Positions 23,157 through 34,700 of a DNA stretch of 64,000 nt are shown here, piece after piece (within the stretch, counting starts at the first letter, position 1; each line of letters starts with the position of its first letter). The notes below the pieces were generated by a model. That model searched no databases. It was not told the origin of the DNA and saw nothing but the letters and a program-made list of their open reading frames with translations. Origin of the DNA: Wolfiporia cocos (Eukaryota; Basidiomycota; Agaricomycetes; Polyporales; Phaeolaceae); assembly GCA_029448655.1 (NCBI GenBank), contig JACCLO010000001.1, forward strand, positions 4,340,001 through 4,404,000, written 5' to 3'. Position numbers and translations under genes: made by a program.

Positions 23157-26100
23157 ATGGAACTCCCGACGTCCTCTCTCCGAGGCTACAACGAATCAAC
23201 CAGCCGCCCCTGGTCTCCGGAACGACCGCTTGTCAATACTTCCGCCATACGCTCACCGCCGGAGCTGAGCCCTCGCTCGCCCCCTCTTTCCGCATCTCAT
23301 AATCCCCCCTGGTTGCAGGACCTCTCTTCCTCTCATTCACAGTCTGCGCCATTCATGTTGCAGCACTCGGTCCCGCCTGCGCCTCACCCTGGCGATACTT
23401 CGGGGCAGCACGGCAGTGTCTCGTCATTGCCGAGCCATGAGTGGGGGAACGTGTTTTCCTCACCGCTTGACCCGAGCACCTTTGCTGCTCTCGCCGCATC
23501 AGGCGTCATACCGGGCGGTGGTGTGCCCTCGAGTCTGCCTGCTCGAACGAACCGATCGCCACACGATTTCTCCATGAACCCCCGTGTTCCTCCTCTGAAC
23601 ACGAAGGATATCGGTCGCCCAGGCCTAGGTCAGGGCGTTTCATGGTCTAATGCTCCTTCCCCGTATTCGTCTACGCCGTCGTCACAGCGTGGATCTCCTT
23701 CGCTATTCAGGTCCGGCTCAGGTAGCAATCCCTATGGCAAGCGCAGGTCGCCGGTGAGCGCGTTGTCTCAGTATGGGTCTGCCAGCATACAGTCGCCTGT
23801 TTCGTCAATGCCGCCCAATCTGAGCACGTTCGATAATCATCGACTACCAGGCAGCCGCGCCGCCTCAAGCAGACGCACATCTCTCAGCCAACATATGCCT
23901 GCTCCCGATCTACCCGGCTCCCGTGGTCAGTTTGATGTCCCACTTGGCCCGATGGGTGAAGGTCATGTGGAGAACTTCTCTCCAACATTTCCCTCTCAGC
24001 CATCATCGCTTGATCTGAGCGCAAGTCTACCCTACCCCAACGAGCGTCATAGTCTGACATTGCCACCCTCGCTATGGATGTCTCCTGCTTCCGTGCCATC
24101 GCCATCTGTCAACATCCCCGCGCCGTACCCGTCCCTCAACCATATTGCCGTACCACGCCATGATTCCATCACAGACTCTCTTTCAGGGTCCACTCAGAGC
24201 CCCTCGAATCTATCTTTGTATGGCGAATCCGGGAAGTCGACAGCACCGACATCTGCAGGCAGTCCGAAGGCGCGAATACTGTCGGATTTGTTCACAGACG
24301 ATCTCTTCCCGCGGAATTCGCCGATGGACAATCAAGCCCCGCAAAGCTTCACCTCACCCCGCCTCTCCGGTTCTCCTGATCTCAAATCGATTGAGTTGGC
24401 AGTAGGAGATGTCGATCCCGAGAAGCTGGCCAAGGAAGATCCGCTCGCGACCCAGGTCTGGAAGATGTATGCGCGCACCAAGGCGACCATGCCTCATGCG
24501 CAGAGGATGGAGAACATTACATGGCGGATGATGGCGCTGGCACTCAAGAAGAAGAAGGAAGATGAGGACCGCCTGAGCAGAGGCGAGCAACCACTCCCCG
24601 ATGACCACTCCTTAGACGACCTCGCAGCGGGGTCAGGTGATGGTGTACATGTCAAGGAGGAGCCGTCAGAGCGGGGCAGGCCCATCGACAAGGGTAAAGC
24701 GAAGGTCAAAGTGGTAGGATTTGATGGAACAAATCAAGATGGCGTCGAGGACACCGAGTAAGTCTCTGCCCACCTCACCGGTTCAATGTCTTCAGCTGAT
24801 GTTGAATTTTGCAGTGAGGTGCCAATGGACTGGCGAGCCGTGAGCAGGTCTCGGTCGCGCGTGCCAATGGATTGGCGCCCAACGAGTCGTTCACGATCGC
24901 GCCCCCCAGCGTCTGGAGTTATGTCCGACCAGCAGAATCAGATCAAATTTCCCGCTTCCTCACCGCCCAAGCACACCGAGCCGTCTATGATACCTATACC
25001 CGGGACCTCCTCTCTATTGTCCGGCCGGCGCAGTCCAACACGTATGGGCTTGTCTGCAGTGCTTGAATCGGGCGATCCTCACATCCCCGTGGGCCATCTT
25101 CCCTCGTTTTCTGCCGTAAACAGTCCTACGCCACATCCCTCTTCCCTTCCTTCAATTGGATTGCATGGATTCCCCAGGATATCGACGTCTACGTTCCCTT
25201 CACCCGAGCAGCGCGCGTTCCCCAAGCACGTCCGCAAGACGAGCTTTGATCATACGGTATCGAGAGAGGGCATTTTCACAGGGGTGAGTGGTCGCCACCA
25301 AGTGAACGGCAAGCCGCTGTCCCCTGAAAGTCTTATTGGTACGAAGCGACGCGCCGACGCGCCACACATCGACAGCATGCTGCGTGGCGACCTGCCAGGC
25401 GGTCCAGCCCCGGACCACATAGAGTCACAGGAACACGATTCGCTCAGACGCGGAAGCCCGTTCCCGTCGTCGTCATTCAATTTCACTTTCCCTTACGATC
25501 CCTACTATGATATGGGTGGCGCGTCGCATACCCTGGCGCCTTCCAGTCTTCCCACCTCTCTATCCTCGCCTAAGGACCTACGGCTTCCAGAGGTGCCGTT
25601 CCACGACTCTTTGCGCACTAACCTCAACGGCAACTTCTCGTCATCCGGTAATGAGAGCCTCTCCGCGGTCGCCGTGGCGGCGTCTGCTGCGGTGGCAGAG
25701 AGTTACGCGTCGATCAGCGTTTCAAATCTAGGCATGGAGGAGCCCCAGCTGGACTACAGCAACCTCGTGGGTATGATGTACACCGGCCTCGACAACACGC
25801 CAGGCATGGGCCCGTATACGCATGTCGACCCGCATCAGATCTTGCCGGTTGAGCACCATGAGAGCGCGTTGCAGAACTTCCACCCGAGCCCGTCGAGCGA
25901 CGGTTGGGGCAACGGCGTCAACTCGAGTTCGAATGCGTCTCCGGAGCCATATACGTCAAATGCGTCAACGCCGCCGTCCGCCGAGGCAGGTTCGCAGAGC
26001 CGCCCGCCACGGAAGATTGCGTCGACGAAGCGGGTGCAGGAGGGTGCGCGGAGCAACTCGAATCGAAAGAAGTGGGTTATGTGTATTTGTGTGCCGAAGA

Positions 26101-26757
26101 ACTGATGACGAAAGCTCTAGCAGTTCTGAGGCGTCCATGTCCGCAAAGGGCGCAAACGAGGAGGGTGAGCAGGCTCCGACTGTCTGCACCAACTGCCAGA
26201 CGACGAATACACCTCTTTGGCGTCGGGATCCTGAGGGTCAGCCGCTATGTATGTATCCTCTTCTGGTTTATTTTGCGCATATCCTCAAATGCTTTTGTTC
26301 ACATAGGCAATGCATGTGGATTGTTCTATGTGAGTATCTTCGCGAGTATTGCACATTTCAACGCTTACGATCATCGCGCAGAAACTGCATGGCGTTGTGC
26401 GTCCTCTCTCACTGAAGACAGATGTGATCAAGAAGCGGTATGTCGGGAATCATCACTTTATGTAGGATAATCAGCTCATATTATCGTAGCAATCGGGCGT
26501 CCGGCACTCCTCACAGCGCGAACCGCAAGAACGCATCCAGCCTACCGAAGATTAGCTCCACAGCAAGCCGGCCGAGGGCTGCGACGACCAGCTCGATGCC
26601 AACCGGCCTTCACGGCGCACGTTTGTCACCCACGAGTCGGTTGGGCATGAGTCCCAACAATAATACGGCCATGAAACGACAGCGACGGACTTCTACGAGT
26701 GTTTCCATGCAGTCATCATCCGGCCGTAAGGCTGGCGATGACGGTTTTGGTGCTTAA
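23157..26757 (+). CDS. areA: AreA/NIT2-type GATA nitrogen regulator
   Basis: Six exons (23157-24757, 24815-26071, 26121-26248, 26307-26329, 26382-26437, 26490-26757) give 1110 residues. Near residues 427-460 there is a DUF1752-like block ([19 protein letters not shown] followed by [12 protein letters not shown]), which marks the AreA/NIT2/Gaf1 subgroup of fungal GATA factors. The single GATA zinc finger lies at about 975-999 with spacing C-X2-C-X17-C-X2-C ([15 protein letters not shown], then LCNACGLFYKLHG) and is followed by the basic [13 protein letters not shown] tail that contacts DNA. Two introns interrupt the finger, and the exon between them is only 23 nt. Family members activate nitrogen-catabolite genes in the nucleus when preferred nitrogen is scarce. 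The rest is Ser/Pro-rich and disordered. A duplicated PMDWR motif flanks exon 2's start. The upstream in-frame ATG at 22989 is an alternative start, and [12 protein letters not shown] at 23157 was preferred because the sequence before it looks like leader. Confidence 0.93.
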
Positions 26758-27814
26758 CGCACGCCGCCCGTTGTGTTGTACTCCGCGGGGCTCTTCTCGT
26801 TTCTCTTCTGCACCATCCACCATATGCTTGTATCTCTGCTCTGCTCTCTCTTGTCTGTCTAGATCTTGTAGCAGCTCACTGGTGCTCGAGTTCTGATATT
26901 CCCGCACGTTTGATTGCTCACCATATGTGTTGTCATGACCATGATTCCCGCTCGCTACGCTTGCTTTCTGTCACGAGGGCCGCCGTGTACGAATGTGCTT
27001 TTGGTAGATGTTCCTCTACGTTCTCTGCGTCTAGATTATTGCCCTACAGTCTGCACTACTGGCTCCGGCTCCAATGCAAGTCGATGAAACGTGTATTATA
27101 GCGCGTACTACCTCTGAACGGATTTTCCGTGTCGGTATAAACTGGCACCATTTGAATAGAGGGTTGCCTCAGATACCAATAGGGCTTGACACTCAATACA
27201 TGATAAGATCTAATGCGTATAAATCCCGTTGTTTGAAGAACCACTAGCAGCCATTATTGGACTCGCCGAGGGCTTGTATTCGCCATCGAGGCGGGAATTT
27301 CCTTATTTGAGTGTGATCGATGCCACACGGGCGTCTATTATATACTCGCAGCCGGAAAATAGCCTCCTCTCATAAGTACGACCTCATGCTCGCACTTCAC
27401 ACTCCGCGCCACCAACCCCTCACGCCGTAACTTTATGCTAAGCTTCAATAGTCAGCCAATTGGTCTGTTTGTCTACGCGGCAGTGAACAACAACGAAGTG
27501 TTGCGCTTCGGGGCGAGAGCATCCTAGTTCACTCCCCGGATCAATTCGAGGACCTCGTGGTTCACAACGATACCTCGGACACATCGAGAAACGACTGGTG
27601 ATTTAGTCGAAAGAGGTTGGTTTGCCGGCGTAGTCTCCAGAGATCATGGTGATAATAGGGCATACTAGCAGGTCTCAACGCGTGGCTTGCGTCCTGCCAG
27701 TAACATCCAGAAGTACTCAAAATGTTATCTCCTATGTGCAAAGCCGGGACGTCGTGGCTTGCCCTGGCACGCGGAATAGTCAGCCTCGAATCTACAGTCT
27801 GCTTTGCTCCATAT
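26758..27814. other. Intergenic region, nothing recognised
   Basis: This 1.06-kb gap between the GATA gene and the duplicated unknown module holds short frames without similarity and one TATA-like AT run near 27336-27346. No repeat or RNA gene is visible. Confidence 0.4.
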
Positions 27815-29363
27815 ATGCGTTACGGCTTTCGGACCCTCGTGAGTTAGCCGTCCAGCCAGTTCGTGGACTTATCTTACTCCTTCCCGCCTTGCAGACAGAT
27901 GTTGCTGGCGCGGAGGAGTCGCCTGCGCAGCCTTTGCGTCCAGCTAAGCGTGGGCCTAGATACGGTCTCGGCATTACTACCCTAGACCAGCACCGATTGT
28001 GCAAAGACGACTTCATTCGAGTTCCAACTGGAGCGAAGTACTGTCATGTTTGGAACAGGCACTACCTCGAGCGTCGCAAGAAGCCCACAAAGCACGGCTC
28101 ACGATGGAGACCCGGAAGGTCGCAATTGCTGCCGCGATCCGCTTTCTTCTGGCCCTTTTATTACCAAACCGTTAGACCCAAGGAAGGTGTCCGTGGTGCG
28201 CGTAGTTACAATAACAAGAGGCCGTTTCCACCAAGAACTCAGGGCTTCTTGTACTTCTATCGCCCCTTCGGATTACCGTGGCAAGCAGGAGAAGTGCGCT
28301 TCCGGACGACAAAAGGCCCAAACCCTAGTACATTCAACGAAGGCAAGGATTTGGAGCTTCTCAGTGGGTCTCCTTGGCGCGTACCTCTGTTTCGCATCGC
28401 CTCGGAGAAAAGATCAGTGCTACGAGAAGTGCTTATCCGGGATAAGCTGGTTACGTCCGGGCAGTTCAAACAGTGTATACAGATCTTAAACGCAAGTAAT
28501 TTCACGGATATGTGGTATGAAGGTAGCCCGTTCCTATGGTCTCTGAATGATCCCTTCTCCATTGATCTGGCGCACTTTCAACTTCATATCTACATCTGGC
28601 AGATCGATGAGATTCAGCTGGTTATCACTCGCATGGTATCCCTCCTGGTTCAAAGGGATCACCGCTGGGTACCACTCTACTCTGGTGAGCCTGGATAGCT
28701 GTGTCAGTTCGACCCGTCTCATGGCCGATGTTGTACTCGTTAGGCCGCCTTGTTTGTAGTTTCGAACGCTCTCAACATCAAAAACATGCAAATACACGAA
28801 CATTGGTCGTCCGGATCCTGAGCATTACAGAGCCCATTAAGCCTCTATTTCCCGACTACGATTGCAGCGAGTCGCTACCCAAGCAGGGAGATCTCCTGCG
28901 CCGTGACGGAGACCCGATAGCTATTAATGTTGACAAGGGCGATGAGCCTTTGGTATCCAATCTACGTTTGCTGTATGACAGGAAATATGGACGAGCACAG
29001 CCTCAGGTGCAGCAGTCGTCCAAACCGGAGTCGTCCAACGATGGTGTCAATGTCGATAAGGACCACGGCCTGCTTGCAACTACCTCACGATCGCTAGGCG
29101 ATGAGTCGTCCAACGACGGTGTCAATGTCGACAAAGACCACTCCTTGCTTGCAATTACCTCACGATCGCCGGGCGATGAGTCGTCCAACGACGGTGTCAT
29201 TGTCGACAAGGACCACTCCCCGCTTGCAACTACCTCGCGACCACTGGGTGACAACGCAAACACGCAGGTAACGTCTCAGGAGCGGTCATCAACCGGGAGT
29301 GATCCAGTGGTGAGCATTATTAATTCCCCGCTTTCCCTCCGTTCTCGCATGCGCTGCGTATAG
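27815..29363 (+). CDS. Unknown module protein, copy 1 (with internal repeats)
   Basis: The proposed exons are 27815-27838, 27895-28684 and 28744-29363, giving 477 residues. No known domain is recognised. The core reads TLDQHRLCKDDFI, then RHYLERRKKP, QGFLYFYRPFG, PWRVPLFRIAS, LIRDKLVTS, FLWSLNDPFSIDL, and after the last intron FERSQHQKHANTRTLVVRI and IAINVDKGDEPLVSNLRLLYD. The same blocks in the same order, with the intron at the same codon (YSG), occur in the next gene (29454-30488), so the two are tandem duplicates. Copy 1 alone carries three 25-residue repeats near its C-terminus (29028-29252). The 24-nt first exon is a guess based on a good 56-nt intron. The downstream gene begins only 90 bp after this stop. 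An alternative donor at 29310 joined to an acceptor at 29423 would fuse both copies into one 791-residue protein. The absence of signal peptide or membrane segments suggests an intracellular protein. Confidence 0.66.
29028..29252 (+). repeat. Three tandem 75-bp coding repeats
   Basis: Units at 29028-29102, 29103-29177 and 29178-29252 are each 75 bp and nearly identical. They encode 25-residue repeats of the form ESSNDGVNVDKDHSLLA-TTSRSLGD. The length, a multiple of three, keeps the frame. The pattern DG-x-NVDKD-x-L-x-R-x-L-D resembles the conserved block just upstream (INVDKGDEPLVSNLRLLYD), suggesting that the repeat grew from it. Confidence 0.85.
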
Positions 29364-29453
29364 CGCAAGGCCTGGCGGAGTTCTTTATCAGGGAGGCATC
29401 AACTTATTTTGGGCGAAACCTAGAGTACTACCGGAGAGCCCCCCACACAAATC

Positions 29454-30488
29454 ATGCGGCAAAAGCGTAAACTACCGAATTATAGTCGGAACATTGCCAC
29501 ATTGGATCAACACCGTTTGATCGAAGACGACTTCATTCAAATAGCACCTGGGACGAGTTTCTGCCGTATCTATGACAGGCACTACCTCCAACACGCAAAA
29601 ACCAGCTGCTTGCGGGAATCTCGTGAATCGCGTGTACCGCCTATTGCGTTCTACTATCGCCGTAAAGGTGCTGGTAACGCCCGCTTTCCACCGGGGGTGC
29701 AGGGGTTCTTATACTTTTTTCGGCCATCCCATCGTCCAGTATTTGGAGGAGAAATACGCCTGCGGATCACAGCATCATCGAGCCCGGAAGGTTTCGAGAC
29801 AGGTCAAGATCTTGTCGTCGATGGTCTGCCTTGGCGTGTGCCGTTGTACGAAATCGCTCTACAGGCAAGCCCTACTCTACGGAATATCCTAGTCAGAGAT
29901 AAATTGGTGACGTCTGAAGATATCAACAAATGCGTAGCGGATTTTACAAAGCGTGGCCGTCGCAGAACTATGTACAGCGGCCAGCTGATGTGGTCCTTGG
30001 ATGACCCCTTCTGGGTTGAGCTGGAGCATCCTGTGGTCCAGCTGTGCTTTTGGGACGTGGGTCATGCAGGACTAACCCGTGACTCGTTGCCACTCTTCAA
30101 GGACCGCGGTTGGAAGACTCGAAAGCGGTTTTCACCATACTCTGGTGAGTTATCAGTGAACTGCACGAATTACAATAGTAGTGACTCACATCAGAACAAT
30201 CCGATCAACATAGGCCGGATTATCTGTCGGTTTGAGCAGTCTGCATTCCAGCAACACGTCAATACCCGTACCTTGGTGGTGCGGGTCATTAGTGTGGTAC
30301 AGCCTGTTCAGCGTCTAGCATCGCCCTACGACACCGTATGGCAAGCGCCTGCTGAAGGACTCATTCTGTGTCGTGGTGGCTTTCCGTTGTCGATCAATGT
30401 CGACAGGGATAGATCCGTGCTGGCAGCCAACCTGCGCTTCTTGTGGGACAAGCAGGATGCACTGCAGGCGTCCTCAACAGTGAGCTGA
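29454..30488 (+). CDS. Unknown module protein, copy 2
   Basis: Exons 29454-30144 and 30214-30488 give 321 residues. The 69-nt intron is a multiple of three without a stop, so the frame reads through it. It was removed because the neighbouring copy has an intron at exactly the same place (TCT G|GC). The protein shares with copy 1 the blocks TLDQHRLIEDDFI, RHYLQHAK, QGFLYFFRP, PWRVPLYEIAL, LVRDKLVTS, LMWSLDDPFWVEL, FEQSAFQQHVNTRTLVVRV and LSINVDRDRSVLAANLRFLWD. It ends where copy 1 begins its repeat tract and has no repeats itself. The start MRQKRKLPNY lies 90 bp behind the stop of copy 1, too close for an independent promoter, which favours a fused or co-transcribed arrangement. Function is unknown. 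The conserved Trp/Phe/Tyr-rich blocks suggest a folded domain of about 280 residues. Confidence 0.7.
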   Translation: MRQKRKLPNYSRNIATLDQHRLIEDDFIQIAPGTSFCRIYDRHYLQHAKTSCLRESRESRVPPIAFYYRRKGAGNARFPPGVQGFLYFFRPSHRPVFGGEIRLRITASSSPEGFETGQDLVVDGLPWRVPLYEIALQASPTLRNILVRDKLVTSEDINKCVADFTKRGRRRTMYSGQLMWSLDDPFWVELEHPVVQLCFWDVGHAGLTRDSLPLFKDRGWKTRKRFSPYSGELSVNCTNYNSSDSHQNNPINIGRIICRFEQSAFQQHVNTRTLVVRVISVVQPVQRLASPYDTVWQAPAEGLILCRGGFPLSINVDRDRSVLAANLRFLWDKQDALQASSTVS

Positions 30489-31795
30489 CAATATTTCAAT
30501 GAGTAACAGCGGTGAGTGCCTCATGCACGACGCTCGTTACCTTAGGCTCATTTTTTTTCGTACCTACAGTCATTCGTCACCGGCTAAAAGTACCGTAATG
30601 TTTGCAACTCTGCATGCTAATGCCATGAATGTGTCGTGATCGCTTGCAGATGTCTAGTATATTCCTCACGCTCGCAGCTATGTAATAGCAAGGGGTGGCA
30701 TCCTTTGTTCAGAATGAAAGCGTGGCCACTGACAGGTGGCATAACGCATTCGGCAGGCTTATGTAAGACACCACAGTTGCAATCAATGCCTACAGCACAG
30801 CTCATACCTCCATCCAGAACTCCGGTCAAGATGATCATGATCATCGGGCTGGTTATCATGCATCATGAGAATCCTGCACGAATCATATTGTCGTCGTGTA
30901 TGTCACGACGATTCGCGTATATGCTGATGCAGCACCGAGTTCACGAGGAAGAGGAAACATCCGCGAACTCATGAAAGGAGATACAAAATGGCAACGATGA
31001 GGTATTGGACAGGAAAATCAGAGGAGAACTGACTGCAAGGCTTTGACTGTGGCTCGCTAGCTAAACGTCGGAGGTGAGAAAGCAGCCAGGCGATGAGATC
31101 CCCATGCGGGAAGCATCAAGTTCAAGTAACTATGAGTGGAATTGGTGAAGACACCAGCAATCATGGCGATGTTGGTGCATCACATCGCTCCGGTGCTTTA
31201 GATGGGTGTCGGAGAGGGAGTGCTCACCGAGTCACCAATCCGTCCGAATCTCCCTCCTGCCTCGCGTGATTTTCACAATACGTCAAGCCGAAAGGAAGGC
31301 TGATCCCCAGCTCCTATGTTTCCTCGGATATGCCTTCATAACGTACACACTCGACACGGTTCTTGTACATGCTGCAGTGTACCAGAGCTTCTGCCCAAAT
31401 CTAGCCTGAACAGACCGCTGAGAGCTCCGTCGCACTCATCGGGAACAAACATGCTCGCTGTGTGAATGATGTGAGAGCAATCGGTACGATAGACTCACTC
31501 GACACAATTCGCGCACATCCTCGAGCTTTTGCTGCGAACTGTCAGCTACCAGACGTTCCTCATTTGAAGACGTTGAACATTGATTCTCCCACACAGCCCG
31601 TCTAGGAGATCTCTCCTAACGCGCAGCGTATCTTTGGCGTCGCTCATAAAACAATCGAGAACAAAGGTGGCGGTAAAAGACTAAGAGGAGGAAGTGCGCG
31701 CCACGTGAGATGCTTCGCAGCTAATCCCAAAGTGAACTCTGCTCGTTGCCGCCGCGTCCGTCGTCGCGTACATTGTCGTCGCGGTCGCGTACGCT
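30489..31795. other. Intergenic region, nothing recognised
   Basis: This 1.3-kb gap contains only unrelated short frames (for example plus 30636-30974). It separates the duplicated module from the Sec7-PH gene. No repeats, RNA genes or clear promoter elements are visible. Confidence 0.4.
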
Positions 31796-34700
31796 TTGCC
31801 CGCCCTCTCCATTCCAATCCTGGCGTCGTTATTCAGGCAGCCGTCACCGCGGTCTCCGCCGCCTTCATCATTCCCGTTATCACGGCAGCCTGTCGCCTTC
31901 AACGACCCCAATGCCACCGCCCGCCGTCGCGTCTCGCGAACCGACCTAGACTTCGAGCAGGCTCTGCGCACCGGCGGGACCGTTCTGCTCAAAGAGAGCC
32001 CCGACGTCAACGCACTTGGTGTCGACCTCTCCAACGGCTCTGTATCGTACTCGACGCGCTCACCATACGTGCCCGCGACGCCAACAGTCGTCCCCCCCAC
32101 TCCCGATCCATCTTCGGCTAGCCGGCGTGCGGGACCCTCAACGTCGCGGCAGTCTTCCGTGCTTCAGTCTTCCTCGTCCACCGACTTAGCGAGCGAAGCG
32201 CCGCAGGACAGCGAGTACCAGACGAGACGTAGATCTATGTACCGTTCGCCAGGCACTGCGAGCAGCCCCGATCTCGCCACGCTTCTCCGCAAAGCAAGAG
32301 AGCGCAGCGGATCTGTCAACAAATCTCCGGAGGCCGCAAACACTACCCCAGGCAGACCTGATTCTTCGCGAAGCCAGGCTCGTTCGTCTATATCCTCGCC
32401 TGGCTCGTCGCCTATTCTGTCACCCGCTCCGAAGGGTAAGCTCAAGGCGAACCAGCTGCTAGGCATAGATGTAGACACTGTGAGTGCCACTACTGTGAGC
32501 TCCGCAAGTCCAGATTGGGTGTGGACAAGCCCCCGTTCACTAGGCAATCCAAGGGTGAGTCGCCATCGTAACTGTCCTTCCAGAGATGGTCAGAGTTTGG
32601 AGAGATCCATTCCCGCTTGCGTTAAATCGCACTGCGGAGCAGACCCGAGTAGCCGCGGGACGTGGAGTCGCAGAACAGAGATGAAAGATGGACGCTGTGC
32701 AGGTATTGATGGGACGTGATGGGTGACAAAGCGGGCTCTATGAGAGGTGATACATCGCCATCTTTGCCAGCACCTCCTCACATTTCCTACGCTGCAGTGT
32801 GGCCTTCCTTGCGGTGGCCACAGCCGGCCTTTCTTCTCCGCCGGATATTGTCGCTCCGTATCGCCATGCTTACCATGCTGCTCAATAACCAGAACACAAA
32901 GTCGTCCGTGAGACAGAAAACGTCCGCCTTTCTCGGGAAGATGCTGGGACAGACGAGTACACGGGAGCGCTCGGTGAGCAGCCTGTCACTTGTCGCGCTG
33001 CCGGGGGCTGTAACTCATTGCGTCCAGCGAACAATCACGTCGTCGCCGTCGTCTACATCTATCGCGTCTACATCATACCCAGCTACCCCGCTCATGGACG
33101 CGTTTACCCCTCCTGTTCCTCCGCTCCCGTCAAAGCACAAGCCGCAACCCAAGCTGCGACGGCACGACTCCGCGGACGTGTTTAGCGACACATCCGACGT
33201 CGAGAAGTCGCTACCCGCGGCACCTAGTCAAAGCGGGCATACGGACGCCGACGACTTTACTCCCGCGCGTTCGCGTTCGCGCTCGCCATCACCCACCACT
33301 ACTCTCCGGCCTCGACAGCCCAGTGCACGATCAGTGCAGCCAAGCCCTAAACCGGTGCGGATGGCTAGCCGCAGCAAGCGGAGGAGCATGAGCGTGAGTG
33401 ACGCCGATATCAAAAAGGTTCTCGGCATGGCCGCCAGCTCGTCTACAGCTGGGCGTACGTCTGCTGAAGGGCGGAAACCGGAGGTCGACACGTCGCTGAA
33501 CGGGATAATCTCCGATTTTGCTGGGGAGTTCTCACCATTGGACTCGATCTCCACGGGGTCGCTCGACTTGCGCGACCCGAGTGCGTCGGGGAGGCCGTCA
33601 GCGGTGCGTGCACATAGTGACGACACGGCGTTCCAGTCTGGAACTCTGCGCCCATCGGCGAGGTCGGCGTCATCATCGCCAGCTCAGCTTCCGCCGCCGC
33701 GACTTACACTGCAGCCTGCCGACTCCACTCATGGCTCCGTGCGTCCGTCGCCGGTCGATAGCGCGGAAGGTGCATCCCTTCCCACGCGTACAACGTCTCT
33801 GTATGGTAGCCCTCATGCGAGTTATGCACCGTTGCGCTCGCGTTCGGGATCGAGCGCAACGGGCCCGGTGAGATTATCATCGCTAAAGCAGGGGCCCCGC
33901 GCTCAGCCGGTGCGTAGCGGAAGCGCGTCGGCGCAAGTACGACACTCGGTGTCGCGCGACGGGGACCGGCTGCGCGCGCAGCACCGCTCGAAAGGATCGA
34001 CATCGGAGCCGTCGTTGATACCTCCTTGGGACCGTGAGCTAATTTCGTTTCGCCTGTGCCGTGCAAGCGCTGAGTTACCATGTCCACACGCAGGGCCGAG
34101 CCTTGCCGCGGGATCACAGCAGGACCTGACGACGAGTGACATGATCGTAGCGCGTTATAGCATGCAGGCGCGGCGCTCGTCAGCGAAGGAGGATGTGGGA
34201 GATCTGGAGGTGCGCGGGAAGGAGCTCGCGGCGCGATGCTGGGCGGAGGACGAGGAGTTTTTGCCGAAGGACAAGATCGCAGAGTGGCTCGGGGGACAGT
34301 GCGTCGTGTGCTGCTGCGCTGGTACACGCGGAATACTGAAGCCGGAATGGCGCGCAGGAGCCTCATCAACAAGACTGCGCTGCGGTACTATATTGATAAC
34401 TTCGACTTCTCTAATATGCGACTGGATTTCGCTTTCCGGTGCGTGTAATGGAAGTCGGAACTGGGGAAATGATCTAATTTCCGCGCCGGCAGGAAACTAT
34501 GTGGGAAATTGTATCTGAAAGCTGAGACTCAACAGGTCGATCGTATTCTCGAGGAGTTTGCACGACGATTCTTCGAGTGTAACCCCACCTCAATATTGGG
34601 CAGCGCTAGTATGTCGCTTCGTAGTTCGTGTTCGGGATTGCCGGCTCATACGAAATTACAGGCGTTGTCCACGCGGTAACGTACTCATTACTCCTATTGA

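Noticed and set aside
30145..30213. Reading straight through the copy-2 intron (69 nt, open, multiple of three)
   Set aside because: The same position is an intron in copy 1, where read-through would hit a stop, and splicing restores the shared YSGR-I/L block. The read-through form remains possible as an isoform.
32555..32583. 29-nt intron in the 5' part of the Sec7-PH gene
   Set aside because: It is too short for this genome, where most introns are 47-60 nt. A donor at 32480 gives a 104-nt intron with the same phase and was preferred.
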